Origin: Daphnia carinata
Lineage: Eukaryota > Arthropoda > Branchiopoda > Diplostraca > Daphniidae
Assembly: GCF_022539665.2 (NCBI RefSeq)
Contig: NC_081335.1
Coordinates: forward strand, 992,001 to 1,056,000
Direction of reading: 5' to 3'
Length of the DNA stretch: 64,000 bases
The position numbers and the translations under genes are program-made. This document shows positions 1 through 11,600 of this stretch, piece by piece (within the stretch, counting starts at the first letter, position 1; each line of letters opens with the position of its first letter). The notes under the pieces were generated by a model. The model saw only the letters and a list, made by a program, of their open reading frames with translations. It had not been told where the DNA came from and made no database searches.

Positions 1-666
1 TTGTTTCTCCGGAGGCTCTGGTACTGCAAGACGAAGACCCCACGTATCCAAAGGGATTGGCGAAACGAGGGCGGGGACATCAGGTCCCTTGAAAGCATCC
101 ACGGCAGCTTCAATGGCTTTTCTATCTTCATCGGCTGTTGAACCATCATCGTCGATTATACCAGGTTTTCTATTTTTTATAATATTGTCGTGAATGTAAT
201 CGTGCAGAATATTGAAATCACCCTTATTAACAGCAGTAGGTTCCTTATTGCCATCCATCAAGTTGAAAGAGGGTGATAGTGAAAGAGTAGCTGGTGACTG
301 GATTTGCCGCAGGTCCGTGATGTCATGAAGCTGAGGAAAGGGTGGAATATCAACAGGTCTAGAACGTTGCCCATTCTTGTGGATAATTTGCAATAGGTCC
401 AAAATGTAGTTCAATAGTGAACTGATCAGGTAATTTGCATTTAAGTTTGCATTGTAGTTACTATTGTAATTTGTATTTATGTTCGTGTTAAAGGGCTTTG
501 CCGCTGTGGAGCTCACGTTGATCAGCGTCAAAATGCAAGCAGCAACCTGAAACGCAGAATAGGATTGATTTAAACAAACATATATAAACCTCGGTTTATT
601 TTGCTGAAACATTAAATTGTAAATTTTTCGAGGACTCACTAGTAAATTAATAGTAACGCTGGCCAT
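1..666 (-). CDS. Secreted Asn-rich protein, 5' part (partial)
   Basis: Two exons, complement(1..546, 640..666), run off the left edge and encode the first 191 residues. Exon 1 is the short MASVTINLL, followed by a GTGAGT donor. Exon 2 begins after a TTTCAG acceptor and stays open to base 1. The N-terminus looks like a signal peptide: hydrophobic VAACILTLINVSSTAA, then KPF. Next comes an Asn-alternating stretch (residues about 29-48, NTNINTNYNSNY pattern), a Leu/Ile-rich amphipathic segment (SSLLNYILDLLQII), then a Pro-rich and acidic region (IIDDDGSTADEDR). A TATA box lies upstream at 703-710. I recognise no domain. Inference: a secreted or extracellular matrix protein. The unbroken frame over 546 bases plus the signal-like start and TATA make a real gene likely. 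Family and 3' end are unknown. Confidence 0.7.
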   Translation of the reverse strand, partial: MASVTINLLVSPRKIYNLMFQQNKPRFIYVCLNQSYSAFQVAACILTLINVSSTAAKPFNTNINTNYNSNYNANLNANYLISSLLNYILDLLQIIHKNGQRSRPVDIPPFPQLHDITDLRQIQSPATLSLSPSFNLMDGNKEPTAVNKGDFNILHDYIHDNIIKNRKPGIIDDDGSTADEDRKAIEAAVDAFKGPDVPALVSPIPLDTWGLRLAVPEPPEKQ

Positions 667-702
667 TTTTGAAATGGACAACAGCTCTGAAAATCGCATT
701 TC

Positions 703-710
703 CTTATATA
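703..710 (-). promoter_or_regulatory. TATA box of the Asn-rich protein gene
   Basis: TATATAAG on the minus strand, 37 bases upstream of the ATG at 666. This spacing implies a very short 5' UTR. Confidence 0.5.
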
Positions 711-1394
711 CCCAGAAAAGGTACAAAGAAATCGCTTCCAGTACTGTTTCCTACAATTAACGCGTATGATTTCTCGATTTAGGTGCTATTACCGTCACAA
801 ATTGATTAAGTGGCCTTCAAAATAATCTTAATTTAACAGATGTGTTTTGTTCTGAGTGACCTTAGTTCGACTTTGAGTCACGCAACGAAATTGACCTTTA
901 GTTTTTAGCTTCTCGTACATACCTAACAAAAGAAACAAAATAATAAGCAAATTCTCCTGTCCCTCGATGATTTGCTCTTTTTGCGTATGTCGTTAAAGCT
1001 GTTATCAGCCGGGATTTCACGTTCTAAACCCAAGGATTATGCAAGAGCTTTCAAAGTAATTTGCTGGACAAATGCCTTGCAATGTAAAATTATTAAAGGG
1101 CACTTAACTTCACAGTTTTTATCAGAAGCCGAGTGTGTAAATCGTTCATCGTCCTGATACTACTTCCATAAATTAGCCAGCAAATTAATTCACCGAAGTA
1201 GTTCCGTTTATTTACGGACAATACATTTTCTAGGTTATGATAGCAAAGCTTGTACAATTTCATGTATTGAAATAAACTGAAAGAAAAAAAACGAAAATGC
1301 ATACATGAGGTAATAAAGTAAACAAAGCGAAAGATCACTGAAGTCTTCGTGTATTATTCTTATATGTCCATACAAATATTCCACGTACAGTTTG
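711..1394. other. Non-coding upstream region
   Basis: AT-rich intergenic sequence between the Asn-rich protein promoter and the repeat that follows. I see no gene, RNA or conserved motif. The short open frames here have no recognisable protein features. Confidence 0.5.
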
Positions 1395-3640
1395 CTATAT
1401 ATTTTTTTTGTCAAGTTAGCCGTTATTGAAATAAACCTAATTTATCAAAAAATAACTTTACCTGGCCATAAATACTACTGTTGCTACTACGCCTACCACA
1501 CTACTAACCGCCAAATCATATATAGTTATTGAGATTAATGATAATATTTAAAAAAAAAAAATTCGGGCTTATTTTGTCTGGCTTCAAATTTCTATCACAC
1601 CTAGTTGACAACGCTAGCGCGGCAGTATGCTACGGCGCAGAAAATAAAGCGTCGCTAACAGAACTTTCTTTTCTTTTCTTTTCAAACCGGCTGGGTTAGG
1701 GAGAAAACTAATTGCTGAATCGAAATCAGCGTTAAATTTTCATTATATTGTGTGAGTTTCATCCAATTTCGTGAGATTTCGTTTTTGGCCGATTTTGACA
1801 AAAGTGAGAAGGGTATAGCCTTCCTACTTTTTCAATTTTGGTTAAGTTCTAGATTTCGCTAAGAGTACATGATTTCGATGCAGAATTGAACGAGAATCAC
1901 GAATATGTGGGTGGTTTCTTCGTTGGGCTCATAGTTTTTTAATAAAACGTAAAAAACGGTAAAGTTGGGTTTAAAAAATAAGCCCGACAAAATATATAAG
2001 CCCGACTTTTTCATTTTAAAGATAAATTACGATTATTTCAAAAACAGCTAACTTGAAAAGAAAACAAATTGCTTTTTCTGAATCAGCATTAAACTTGGGT
2101 TATACTGTGCGATTTTCATCGCATTCCAAGAGATTTCGATTTTTTCAGATTTTGTCAAAAGTGAGAAGGCTATAGCCTTCTCACTTTTTCAATTTTGGCT
2201 AAACTCTAGATTTCGCTAAAAGTACATGATTTCGATGATGAATTGAACGGGAATCACGAATATGTGGATAGTTTTCTCGTTGGGCAAATAGTTTTTGAAT
2301 AAAACGTAAAAAACGGTGAAGGTGGGTTTAAAAAATAAGGCCGGGCTTATATTGTCGGGCTTAAGATATATACCTGCAAAAACTGAGGCTCATTGGAATT
2401 GGGTAAAAATCAAAGGATATACTCAATATGGAATGTTGATTCCGGTAAAATTTTTATCTTTTTCACTAAGTCAATTGTTTTTGAGATATATTGAAAATTT
2501 TATATTACGATAGCGCTGGAGCGTACTGGCACGTTAGCGTTGAATCAAATAATCGGTCTATTTAAAAAACGATTGACTTGAAAAAAATAACAATTTTACG
2601 GAATCAGTATTCAATATTGAGTATATCCTGTGATTTTTACCCAATTATAATAAGCGTCAGTTTTTGCAGGTATAAATTTTAAGCCCGACAATGTTTTGTC
2701 GGGCTTATTTTTTAAACCCAACTTCACCGTTTTTTACGTTTAATTCAAAAACTATTAGCCCAACAAGAAAACCACCCACATATTCGTGATTCCCGTTGAA
2801 TTCATCATCGAAATCATGTACTTTTAGCGAAATCTAGAATTAACCCAAAATTGAAAAAGTGGGAAGGCTATATAGCCTTCTCACTTTTGTCAAAATCTGA
2901 AAAAATCGAAATCTCACGGAATTGGATGAAACTCGTACCGTATAATAAAAATTTAACGGTGATTTCGATTCTGTGATTTGTTTTGTCAATAAGCCATCCG
3001 TTTTTAAAATAAATGAAAAAAAGTGCTGTTACTTGTTAGTGCACCCTCTGTTTTTTACCTATATTTAAAAAACTATAAAGCCAATGCAAAAATGAACTTG
3101 ATTTTCATGATTTCCATTCAATTTTTAATCGAAATCATGTATTTTAAGTAAAATTTAAATTTTGGCCAAAAATGAAAAAATGGGAAGGCTATATAGCCTT
3201 CTCACTATTGTCAAAATCTGAAAAAATCGAAATCTCTTGGAATGCGATGAAAATCGCACAGTATAACCCAAATTTAATGCTGATTCAGAAAAAGCAATTT
3301 GTTTTCTTGTCACATTAGACGTTTTTGAAATAATCGTAATTTATCTTTAAAATGAAAAAGTCGTGTTTATATATTTTGTCGGGCTTATTTTTTAAACCCA
3401 ACGTCACCGTTTTTTACGTTTAATTCAAAAACTATTAGTCCAACAGGAAAACCCCCCACATATTCGTGATTCTCGTTCAGTTCTGCATCGAAATCATGTA
3501 TTTTTAGCGAAATCTAAAATTTTGCCAAAATTGAAAAAGTGAGAAGGCACGGTATAACCAAAATGTAACGCTGATTCAGAAAAAGCCATTTGTTTTCTTA
3601 ACAAGCTAGCCGTTTTTTAAGTAAACGTATAACAATTTAC
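1395..3640. mobile_element. Foldback-like element with tandemly repeated inverted arms
   Basis: The block is a large imperfect palindrome centred near 2520. Left-arm units at about 1680-2350 reappear inverted at about 2690-3630. Shared segments include AAGCCCGACAAAAT, TTTTTACGTTTTATTC, CACGAATATGTGG and CATGATTTCGAT. Each unit carries a short internal palindrome (core GAGAAGGCTATAGCCTTCTC) at about 1814, 2172, 2871 and 3192. A fifth at about 3548 is broken by a deletion running into CGGTATAACC. Unit spacing is about 320-360 bases. The inner arms (2385-2500 against 2565-2690) also pair, leaving a GC-richer core at 2515-2555 that recurs degenerate and inverted at 1609-1645. A weaker fringe reaches left to about 1395. 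No transposase frame is present. Long inverted arms built of tandem units are the hallmark of foldback elements, so this is probably a non-autonomous DNA transposon or a rearranged satellite. Exact ends and target duplications were not resolved. Confidence 0.7.
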
Positions 3641-4244
3641 TCACCAAATTACCTTTGCTTCCTATGGCTTAAAATGTGATTACTAGATGGCACTGTCTGT
3701 TGGTAAATATTATCAACCTAAGAAACCTAAATTAATTGTACTTCCCGCAGTGCTGAAAAAATACGGGGTCATTTGTCGTTCTGCACCAACTGCCCTTGCC
3801 CTACTGAGTTACTGATGTACTCTTATGGCTAAATTCCAGCGTCTTTCACGAAGAATTACGAATGATGAAGTTCAAAAACCTGTTTGCAACTAGCACTTCT
3901 GCGTGTATTCAATATTCGACGTCCAGTGCAAATGCAAACAGTTCCGTATTTTCCTACAACTCTCGCTCTCATATTACTACTCCAATTTCAAACATTTAAA
4001 TGATCAGCTCAAATACTAGAATTCTCATTTTCCTAGACACAAATCATGAGATAATTTTAAAAAACCTTGTTTACTAAACTCAATTTCGTGGTGAAAATTA
4101 ATGCAGCGGTATTCGAGAATCTGTATTGTACTCGAGTCGGAAACGTATGAATGTCTTTCTACAATTTTACAATAGCCTTTTTACAAGACTTGAGTGTTTA
4201 ACATACAATTTTAATAAGTGATTAGGGACTATTATAGGTGCTAT
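3641..4244. other. Intergenic region and 3' side of cuticle gene A
   Basis: AT-rich non-coding sequence downstream (minus strand) of the cuticle gene that ends at 4245. I see no gene or repeat and no clear polyadenylation signal. Confidence 0.5.
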
Positions 4245-5428
4245 CTAGTAGTAATTTCCTTGTTGCGCTGCTTTCTGGGCCGCGGCTGCTGATGCTGATT
4301 CAGCGGCTTTCGCTGCTGCCTTGAAAGCACGGAAAAACTGTGCTCTGGCTGCCTGGACGTCGGGAGTGTCTTCAACCTGTTGGGGTAAACCGTATTGGTC
4401 TAAGACCACAGGCTGCGGAGCTGCCCAAGTGTTCTGTTGAGGAGCAACCCATGTTGCTGGCTGAGGAGCGGTCCAGGTCTTTTCTTGAGGAGCAACAAAG
4501 TTTTCTTGTGCAGGTACACGGGCAGCTGCCTCTCTGAAGGAATTGAAAAATTCGGCTTTGGCAGCTTGGACTTCAGGAGTGTCTTGTACAGGTACGGGCA
4601 AACCGTAGTGGACATGGGCAGGCGCAAAGCTAGTAGGAGCGACCCATTTGTTTTGAACAGGAGCAACCCATTTGTTTTGAACGGGAGCGACCCACGATTT
4701 CTGTTCAGGAGCGACCCAGGCTTTCTTTGCAGGAGCAATCACGTTCTGTTCTTTTGGGGCGCGGGCAGCAGCAACGTTAAAAGTCTGGAAAAATTCGGCT
4801 TTGGCTGCTTGGACTTCGGGAGTATCTTGAACAGGCTGAGGGGGTCCATGGTAGGCTTGAACTGGAGCCCAGTTGCTAGTCGGAGGAGCGACCCAAGTCT
4901 TTTGCTGAGGAGTCGTCCAGCTCACCTGTTGGGGTACTACCACCTGCTTGCTTTTAACAGGTTGAGGAGCATCCCATGCTTCTTGGTTTGGTGATGCGGC
5001 TTTAGCGGCGGCTAGAGCAGCTGCGTGAGCGGCCAAATGCTCAGATCGGGCAGCAGCCACTTCAGGTGTTTCTTGAGTGTAATCGTTATCAACGCGATAG
5101 CCGTTGGAATCAGCAATAAAGTTGACGCGGATCTCTCTTCCTTCAGGGCTGATGTACGCGTAACTACCTACTTGATTTCCCTGGGCATCCCTGTGCGTCT
5201 CAGCCGATTGACCTGGATGAGAATAGCCATATTTTGCCTGGCCATACCCGTCTTGAGATTGAAATTGACGGGCCACTTCACTCCCGCCTGGTTGAATCCA
5301 TTGGCCGGAAACGGCACAGGCCAACAAAAGGATAGCTGCAGCCTTTGTTACAATAGAAATTGAAAATGTTTAAGTAAAACAAAATGTAAAATTTATTATC
5401 TGTGCAAAAGACTTACCGAGATTTTCAT
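4245..5428 (-). CDS. RR-1 cuticle protein A, 369 aa
   Basis: Exons complement(4245..5342, 5417..5428). Exon 1 codes only MKIS before a GTAAGT donor; a tiny first exon cut inside the signal peptide is typical of arthropod cuticle genes. The signal peptide is MKISAAAILLLACAVSG. Residues about 25-110 hold one Rebers-Riddiford RR-1 chitin-binding domain (GSYAYISPEG, VNFIADSNGYRVDND), followed by an Ala-rich helix (AARSEHLAAHAAAL). The rest is Pro/Gln/Trp-rich, with repeats of the type W-x-APVQ-x-K (NKWVAPVQNKWVAP) and three copies of a DTPEVQAAKAEFF-like module. RR-1 proteins bind chitin in flexible cuticle; the Trp/Pro repeats probably tune packing or cross-linking. The paralogue B lies head-to-head at 6277-7464 and codes the same length. 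Confidence 0.93.
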
Positions 5429-5497
5429 GATAACTCGCTTGGTAGAGATAGACGAGCAGTGGGAGAGTTAGTTTGCTTTTCTGTGGATTATGATCGG

Positions 5498-5505
5498 CTT
5501 ATATA
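5498..5505 (-). promoter_or_regulatory. TATA box of cuticle gene A
   Basis: TATATAAG on the minus strand, about 70 bases upstream of the ATG at 5428. This spacing fits a transcription start near 5470. Confidence 0.6.
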
Positions 5506-6197
5506 GTAGCCAAGTCGTGGGTGGACCCGCCTTGAGCAAGGTCTTCAATTTGAAAAAGTCTTCCGTGTGTACATTTCTTTTGGAGGTGGAAATGCCTCCG
5601 CCCATCTCGCGATTCATCCCAGCCACATCACGCCGGAGCACAGTGACACGAGTCTCCAATCGTGACTTCTATATGAAAGTTGGAATTTGATTTTAAACAA
5701 TGACCTTCGGTTGAAATGATCAAGGCGTTGCATACTAGTCAAACCTGTTTGTTTGTTTTTTTGCCACTAGCAGAGAGCACAAAAAAAAGGCGCTTCACGG
5801 AGAGACTCCTTGTGAATCCCTAAATAGGACGGGATACCTTTGCGTGGATGGGGCGAAAAGATGGAGCTGAATCTTGACAATGCTCAAAGGTCATTACTTT
5901 TACTCTCCTCCTCACGCCGTGATAAGGAAGCTATAGGACGAATGATTGTTAACTAGGATACAAACCTAATTTGACTACGGGCTAGATTTCTGGGTGTGGT
6001 AAGCTGAGAGAGAAGGGTCGCCAAGAAAAAGAGAGCAACGCTATAGTTATTTCTCGTTTACTAATGCATCGCTCTTTGTGTCGTTTGACATGTCCCTGAA
6101 ATTCTGAAGCTCTGAAAATCGCAGTACCTTTTCCTCCCACTCAACAAGAGCAACACGTTCCTCACCTTACCTGGCGGCTACAAACTCAAATCATGAG

Positions 6198-6205
6198 TAT
6201 ATAAA
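6198..6205 (+). promoter_or_regulatory. TATA box of cuticle gene B
   Basis: TATATAAA, 72 bases upstream of the ATG at 6277, consistent with a start site near 6230. Confidence 0.65.
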
Positions 6206-6276
6206 CCCCATCTAATCTGAAGACAAAACAAACCAATCCCACTCGTCGCTCTTCAAACTTCTGCACGCGAATAATC

Positions 6277-7464
6277 ATGAATATTCCGGTAAGTTCTTTT
6301 AGCCAACGTAAAATGTGACAAATAGAGTTTAAGATAAAAGATTAAGTTTAATTTTCTATTACAAAGGTTGCAGCTATTATTTTGTTCGCTTGTGCGGTTT
6401 CGGGGAAATGGATCCAACCTAACACAAACGAAGTAGCCCGTCAATTTCAATCTCAAGACGGCTTCGGCCAGGCAAAGTACGGCTATTCTCATCCAGGTCA
6501 ATCAGCTGAAACGCACAGAGATGCCCGTGGTAACCAGGTAGGCAGCTACGCATACATTGACCCAGAGGGTAGAGAAATCCGTGTCAACTTCATCGCCGAT
6601 GAAAACGGTTATCGAGTTGATAACGATCACACTCAAGAAACAGCTGAAGTAGCTGCCGCTCGTTCTTCTCACCTGGCTGCTCACGCGGCCGCTTTAGCTG
6701 CTGCCAGAGCAGCGTCACCAAACCAAGAAGAATGGGACACTCCTCAGCCAGTTAGAAGCAAGCCCGTAACAATCCCCCAAGCGAAGAGCTGGGCTGCTCC
6801 TCAGCAAAGCTGGTCTAACCCCCCGACCACCAAATGGGCTCCTGTTCAAGCCGATTATAGTTTGCCCGTACCAGTACAGGACACCCCTGAAGTTCAGGCA
6901 GCAAAGAATGAATTTTATCAGAGTTACAGAGAAGCTGCAGCTCGTGCGCCCCAGCAGGAGAGCGTGATCGTCCACCAACAGAATAACTGGGAGGCTCCCC
7001 AACAGAAAACCCGTATCGCTCCTCAATACAACACTTGGGCAACCCCACAATCAGTTCAACCTTCATCAAGTGATATTGCTCGCCAATACCAATCTCAAGA
7101 TGGACACGGCCAAGCCAAGTATGGTTATTCCCACCCCGGCCAGTCTGCCGAGACGCACAGGGATGCCCAAGGTAACCAGGTGGGCAGCTACGCATACATC
7201 AGCCCTGAAGGAAAGGAGATCCGTGTGAACTTCATTGCTGACGAGAATGGCTATCGAGTTGATAATGACCACACCCAAGAAACAGCTGAGGTTGCCGCCG
7301 CCCGATCTGCACACTTGGCCGCACATGCTGCTGCCTTAGAAGCTGCCAAAGCAGCTCCGCAATACGAAGAAGTATGGGATGCTCCGCAGCCGGCCAAGAG
7401 TAGAGCGGTAGCAGTACCTCAGCAAACAAGATGGACCACTCTCATGAATGAATATGCTCTTTAA
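6277..7464 (+). CDS. RR-1 cuticle protein B with two chitin-binding domains, 369 aa
   Basis: Exons join(6277..6288, 6367..7464). Exon 1 codes MNIP, then GTAAGT; the signal peptide is MNIPVAAIILFACAVSG. Two RR-1 domains are present, at residues about 28-112 and about 240-325. They share the block GQAKYGYSHPGQSAETHRDA and end in the same Ala-rich segment (HLAAHAAAL). A Pro/Gln/Trp linker with one DTPEVQAAKNEF module lies between them. The second domain opens with DIARQYQSQDGHG, a copy of the first domain's VARQFQSQDGFG. Inference: the second RR domain arose by internal duplication, and the protein may bridge chitin chains. Intron position, phase and total length match paralogue A. Confidence 0.93.
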
Positions 7465-8656
7465 ATGACAGGACAGATTGCCTAGCGTCGCCAAACCGTG
7501 ATAATTCATTAATTTTTAATTTTCGTTTAAAAAATACAAAATTCTCTTTTAAAAATAATGATTTACCTTCATGTCGTTATAAACACGCGCTTCCCTCGTC
7601 GCGTGATTGGTTGAAACAGTTGTACAGCATTCAAGAATGGTAAAAAAAAAAACTTGCTTAAAATTGTATAGAAACTTGTTTGGATACGGTCATCAAATAG
7701 AAGCAATGCAAATGATTGAAATACTGGCATGGCCAGGTATTTGCTGATGGCCTGGTTACCTTCCTGAAGGAAACAATGAAATTAAGTTAGATTACGTAAT
7801 TCGTTAGCAAACAATAATTATACACGGTTTTCAACATGACGTTATCGACCATGAAGTAAGGGCCATCGTATATAATAGCTTCTTTTACTTCCGGCCCCGC
7901 AACAAAAATCAGCATGGCCTAGTCAGCTAATTGAACAATGTAACTGGTTATGCGGCGAAACCTTTAATGTGTAGCATCTAAATCGTGAGTTTGCCCTAAT
8001 TGCGACCAAGTATATACGTTACTCAAGCGCAAGAATAGCCAGTAAGCTATACACCACGAGAATGTTAACTCCTCCCAAAAAACCTCTTATTCTTTTTTGT
8101 CTTTAAAATAAAAAAGAAATAACATAAATAAATTTAAAGAAAAGGGAAAAGAAAAAGGGAAGACGCCTTTTGAGATGAATAGTTGCCAGAAGTGTAGGAC
8201 TCAAGGACATTACACCCAACGATCATGTTACTCCACTTCTTCATGCTGGTATCTTTAAGTAACCTTGGTTCCAAAAGCTATCTGATTAAGTCTCACGATT
8301 GACAGTTTTTCGAGATATTGCAAAACGCCGATTACGCAAACGTCAAATGGGAAACGTTAAACTATTACAAAACTACTGTAAATCGAGTACTCGAACCAGC
8401 AAATGAGCCTTTAGCTGATTTACCTATCAAATAATGCAAAAAATGGTTTAATGTACAGGGGAAATCAAACTAACTTTAGGTAAATGGCAACGAAGACATC
8501 AAACGACGAATTACAAAAAAATTTTGAGCTCCTGACAGTTTTTTCCCCCTTTCTTGGTTGGAAATGATGACAACAAGCAACGAGTACACATTTCAAAGGA
8601 GAATGTAATTGAATTTGATTAAATACCGTAATTTCTATTCCTGTTCAAAGTGAGAT
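7465..8656. other. Intergenic region, no gene seen
   Basis: About 1.2 kb between the stop of cuticle gene B and the stop of the zinc-finger gene. It should hold both 3' UTRs. I see no exon, RNA gene or repeat. Confidence 0.5.
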
Positions 8657-11600
8657 TTACGGCGCAACGATGACTGATTTCTCCCCACAATGAACCAGAT
8701 GACGTTCCAATTCAAGTCCGCTGGTGCTGGAGAATCCACACTTGCATTTCACCGCCTCACTCAGAGCGTAAACTGAACCTGTAAATATAAAATGCAAATG
8801 TTTTTAATCTTACTGGAAATTAAACTGTACATAGATTAAAGAAAACAAACTCTTTACTCACCGAGAATTGGACCTGATTTTCCTTTATGGACATGATTTT
8901 GGTGTTGTTTCATGGCGATGCAGCAGCAAGTTGAAAAGCGACAGAGAGTGCAACACATGTATCCAGTGAAATGATTTTTCTTCTTCAAAGGCTCTTTGCA
9001 CTCAATGCACAGATTAACCGTAAGAAGCATATCGTCCGTCAGAATCACATTCGGAAGTCGACGAGCTACACTTGTGTTCGGTATGTCTTGGAGAAAATCT
9101 TTAGAGTACGTCCTAACTCCTGATTTGATTCCAGATCCAGATGCCGATGTGTTTTGGGAACAAGAGTCGGAAATTGGGGACATCAAATCGGATGAAAGTG
9201 GTAAGATTGTCATAATGGATGGGTTAGACTGTATCATCGTTTGACTCTGCTGACTGGCTGGCTGCATAACTCTATTGCTGTTTGGTTTTATGACCGTGTA
9301 AGAGAAAGGACGGACTTGGGCGTTCGCAACGGCTGACGTATGATCCGTGCGGACGTGGTACCGTAACTGGTCGTATTGTTGGAAAGTCAAAACACAGCGT
9401 TTGCAAGTATGGCCATTAGTCAACGGAAGATGATTTTTCAGGTGTTGCAAATATTGCAAATGGCCTGTATCGAACCCTTTAGCTAAATTGTCGCCTTTCG
9501 TGTCGAACGTATCGAGGCACAACGGGCATAACAAATGCAAGCTTTTCTTATGATTGTCGTAAAAGTGATCAATCAACTGCGAGTGCACTGACGTCTGGAA
9601 TTGACACACACGGCACCGATAGGGCATCTCGCAATACACATGCGTTTTTTCCAGGTGATGGTCTAACAGGCGAAGAGAGACAAATCTCTCGTGACAGATT
9701 AAACATATTATATCTTTAACCGTGGCAACATCTTCTCTCGATTTTTGAACCTTTAGATTACGAAATTCCATAAATAGTCAATTAACATTTAAAAAGAGTA
9801 AATATACTTACACTGAACGACGAAAGAAAGGTGTGGCGAATTTCTTCGTGCCCTTTTTTCTGGCCAACCGTAGCTAGCGTATCCAAGCAGTAGCTGCAAT
9901 GTTCTTTCCAGTCCTTCCCATCGCTCACTGAGTCCTCAACCAAGTGCTGCCTCAAATGCATCATCATTTCCAAATTGCTTTTCGTCACCTTGTGACAGTT
10001 CGCGTGCTGAACGACGTGTTTATACGAATATTAGATTATAAACTTTTAAAAAGTTAAACTAGAGGTATGGTGCCGTACCTGACAAGGTAGATAAGTGGGT
10101 TGTGCGGTCTCCGCTTCCTTTGGATCGCATGAGGTAGCCTCTTTGCCTGAATCTGACATGGTGGCATAGTATAAAGCAGAACGCGCTTCTTTCGGGTTGC
10201 TTGCACCGCTGGCTGCAGAAGCATCTTTGCTAGTTGATGAAATGGGCCGTTTCATAGCTCCTGAGCTGGTAATGATGGTTTCGTTTGAAGAAACTGTGTT
10301 GTGTATGTTTGCTTTGGTTTGGTTAATGCTCCAGTCTTTGAATGGATCAACCGATACAATGGGTAGTCGCTTGACTAATGGCACACCAGTATCTGCACGA
10401 GCCTGTGCGCTAATATCACGGATAATGTTGTGGAACGCGTCAGACGATGACTGACCGTTGATTTCTCGCCAAATAAGCTCATCAAGAAACTGCTGAATCG
10501 TTGCCGTAGACAGAAGGGACAAGGTATTCTGGAACACCTTCGGTACAGTTTTACGGAGATAATCCATCACCGTGCGATTATTGAGGCGGTCATCGGCTGG
10601 TACCGTGTTCAAGTTTTTCTGAACAACATGATGAAATCCAAGCTCTTCGAGAGCAGTACGGTCAACAGTGAAATCAGTCATGATAACTGACTTCTGGTTC
10701 ACCCATCTAAACAAAACTGATTTTCATTATTCTTTCAAAATTACTGGTAATTTTCTTCTCTACCTTGGAAGAGGTTCCAGTATTTTGGTGAATCGAGCTC
10801 GACTACGGGTATCTCCAACGATTGGTTCGCAGGCACGGAGCCGGAGTTTTTTCGTTTCTTGATCATAGACGCCCAGCACTTCAACCTTAACATCCCGCCG
10901 TTTTCCATCTGTTGACGTTGTTCCCAACGATATAACTCCAACTTCAACGCGACCGTTCTTGGAACCGAATAACGGAGTGCTGGTGTGGACTTCAACCGTA
11001 CAAACACTTCGCAACATGGTATAAAATAGGCGAAGATAGGGATGATCTATTTTCACCCATTGTACTACATTGGCGACAGTTGTCTGGCAAGCCCAATGGT
11101 AGATCAACTTTAATAAAACAGTTGGTGAATGAGCCGCATCTTCAAATATCGATTCACGAAAGATGGAAACGAAATTGCGATCGCAACACTTTGATATCCA
11201 TACATAGCCTCCGCTACTCGATAAAATTTTATTAGAAATTTTGGGAGTGGTTCGCAATGCATTTTTTTCTAACCTGTACGGAAATTTATTCTCTTCAGCA
11301 TACATCCTAAGTTGTAAAGGGACCGGTGTTGGGTTCCCGTTACAATGTGTCCGACATAAACCGAATTGCTGACTTCGCAGTAGCCCTACTTGCATTAGCC
11401 ATTCAGCAAACCGACGACCATCAAGGACTAAACGACTTTTGACAAATGAATCTGAAAGCAAAAATAAATACATAAAGAACGTTCACGGGATGCGAACTGA
11501 AAATGGTAGCTACTTACCTAGAGCTTCTCGTTTCTTGGCATTCACAGCATCAGGAACTGCATTTGCAGGGCGAACAACGACACAGAGTGATGGAATGGTT

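Larger units (their letters stand above)
5429..6276. promoter_or_regulatory. Shared divergent promoter region of the two cuticle genes
   Basis: The 848 bases between the two start codons carry a TATA box for each gene (5498-5505 on minus, 6198-6205 on plus). No coding exon is visible. The arrangement suggests co-regulation during moulting, which is inference. Confidence 0.6.

Noticed and set aside
2316-2513. 65-codon open frame in the repeat centre considered as a transposase remnant
   Set aside because: It lies in inverted-repeat sequence, has no domain and its frame is not kept in the mirror copy.
1795-3560. Spaced palindromes considered as a CRISPR array
   Set aside because: Units are 320-360 bases and arranged in inverted arms, and the genome is eukaryotic. 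This is a repeat element, not an array.
4340-5363. Long plus-strand open frames across cuticle gene A
   Set aside because: They are shadows of the repetitive, GC-balanced codons of the minus-strand cuticle gene and show no signal peptide or domain.
6253-7429. Minus-strand open frames across cuticle gene B
   Set aside because: Same reason: antisense of the RR-1 and Pro/Gln-rich coding sequence.
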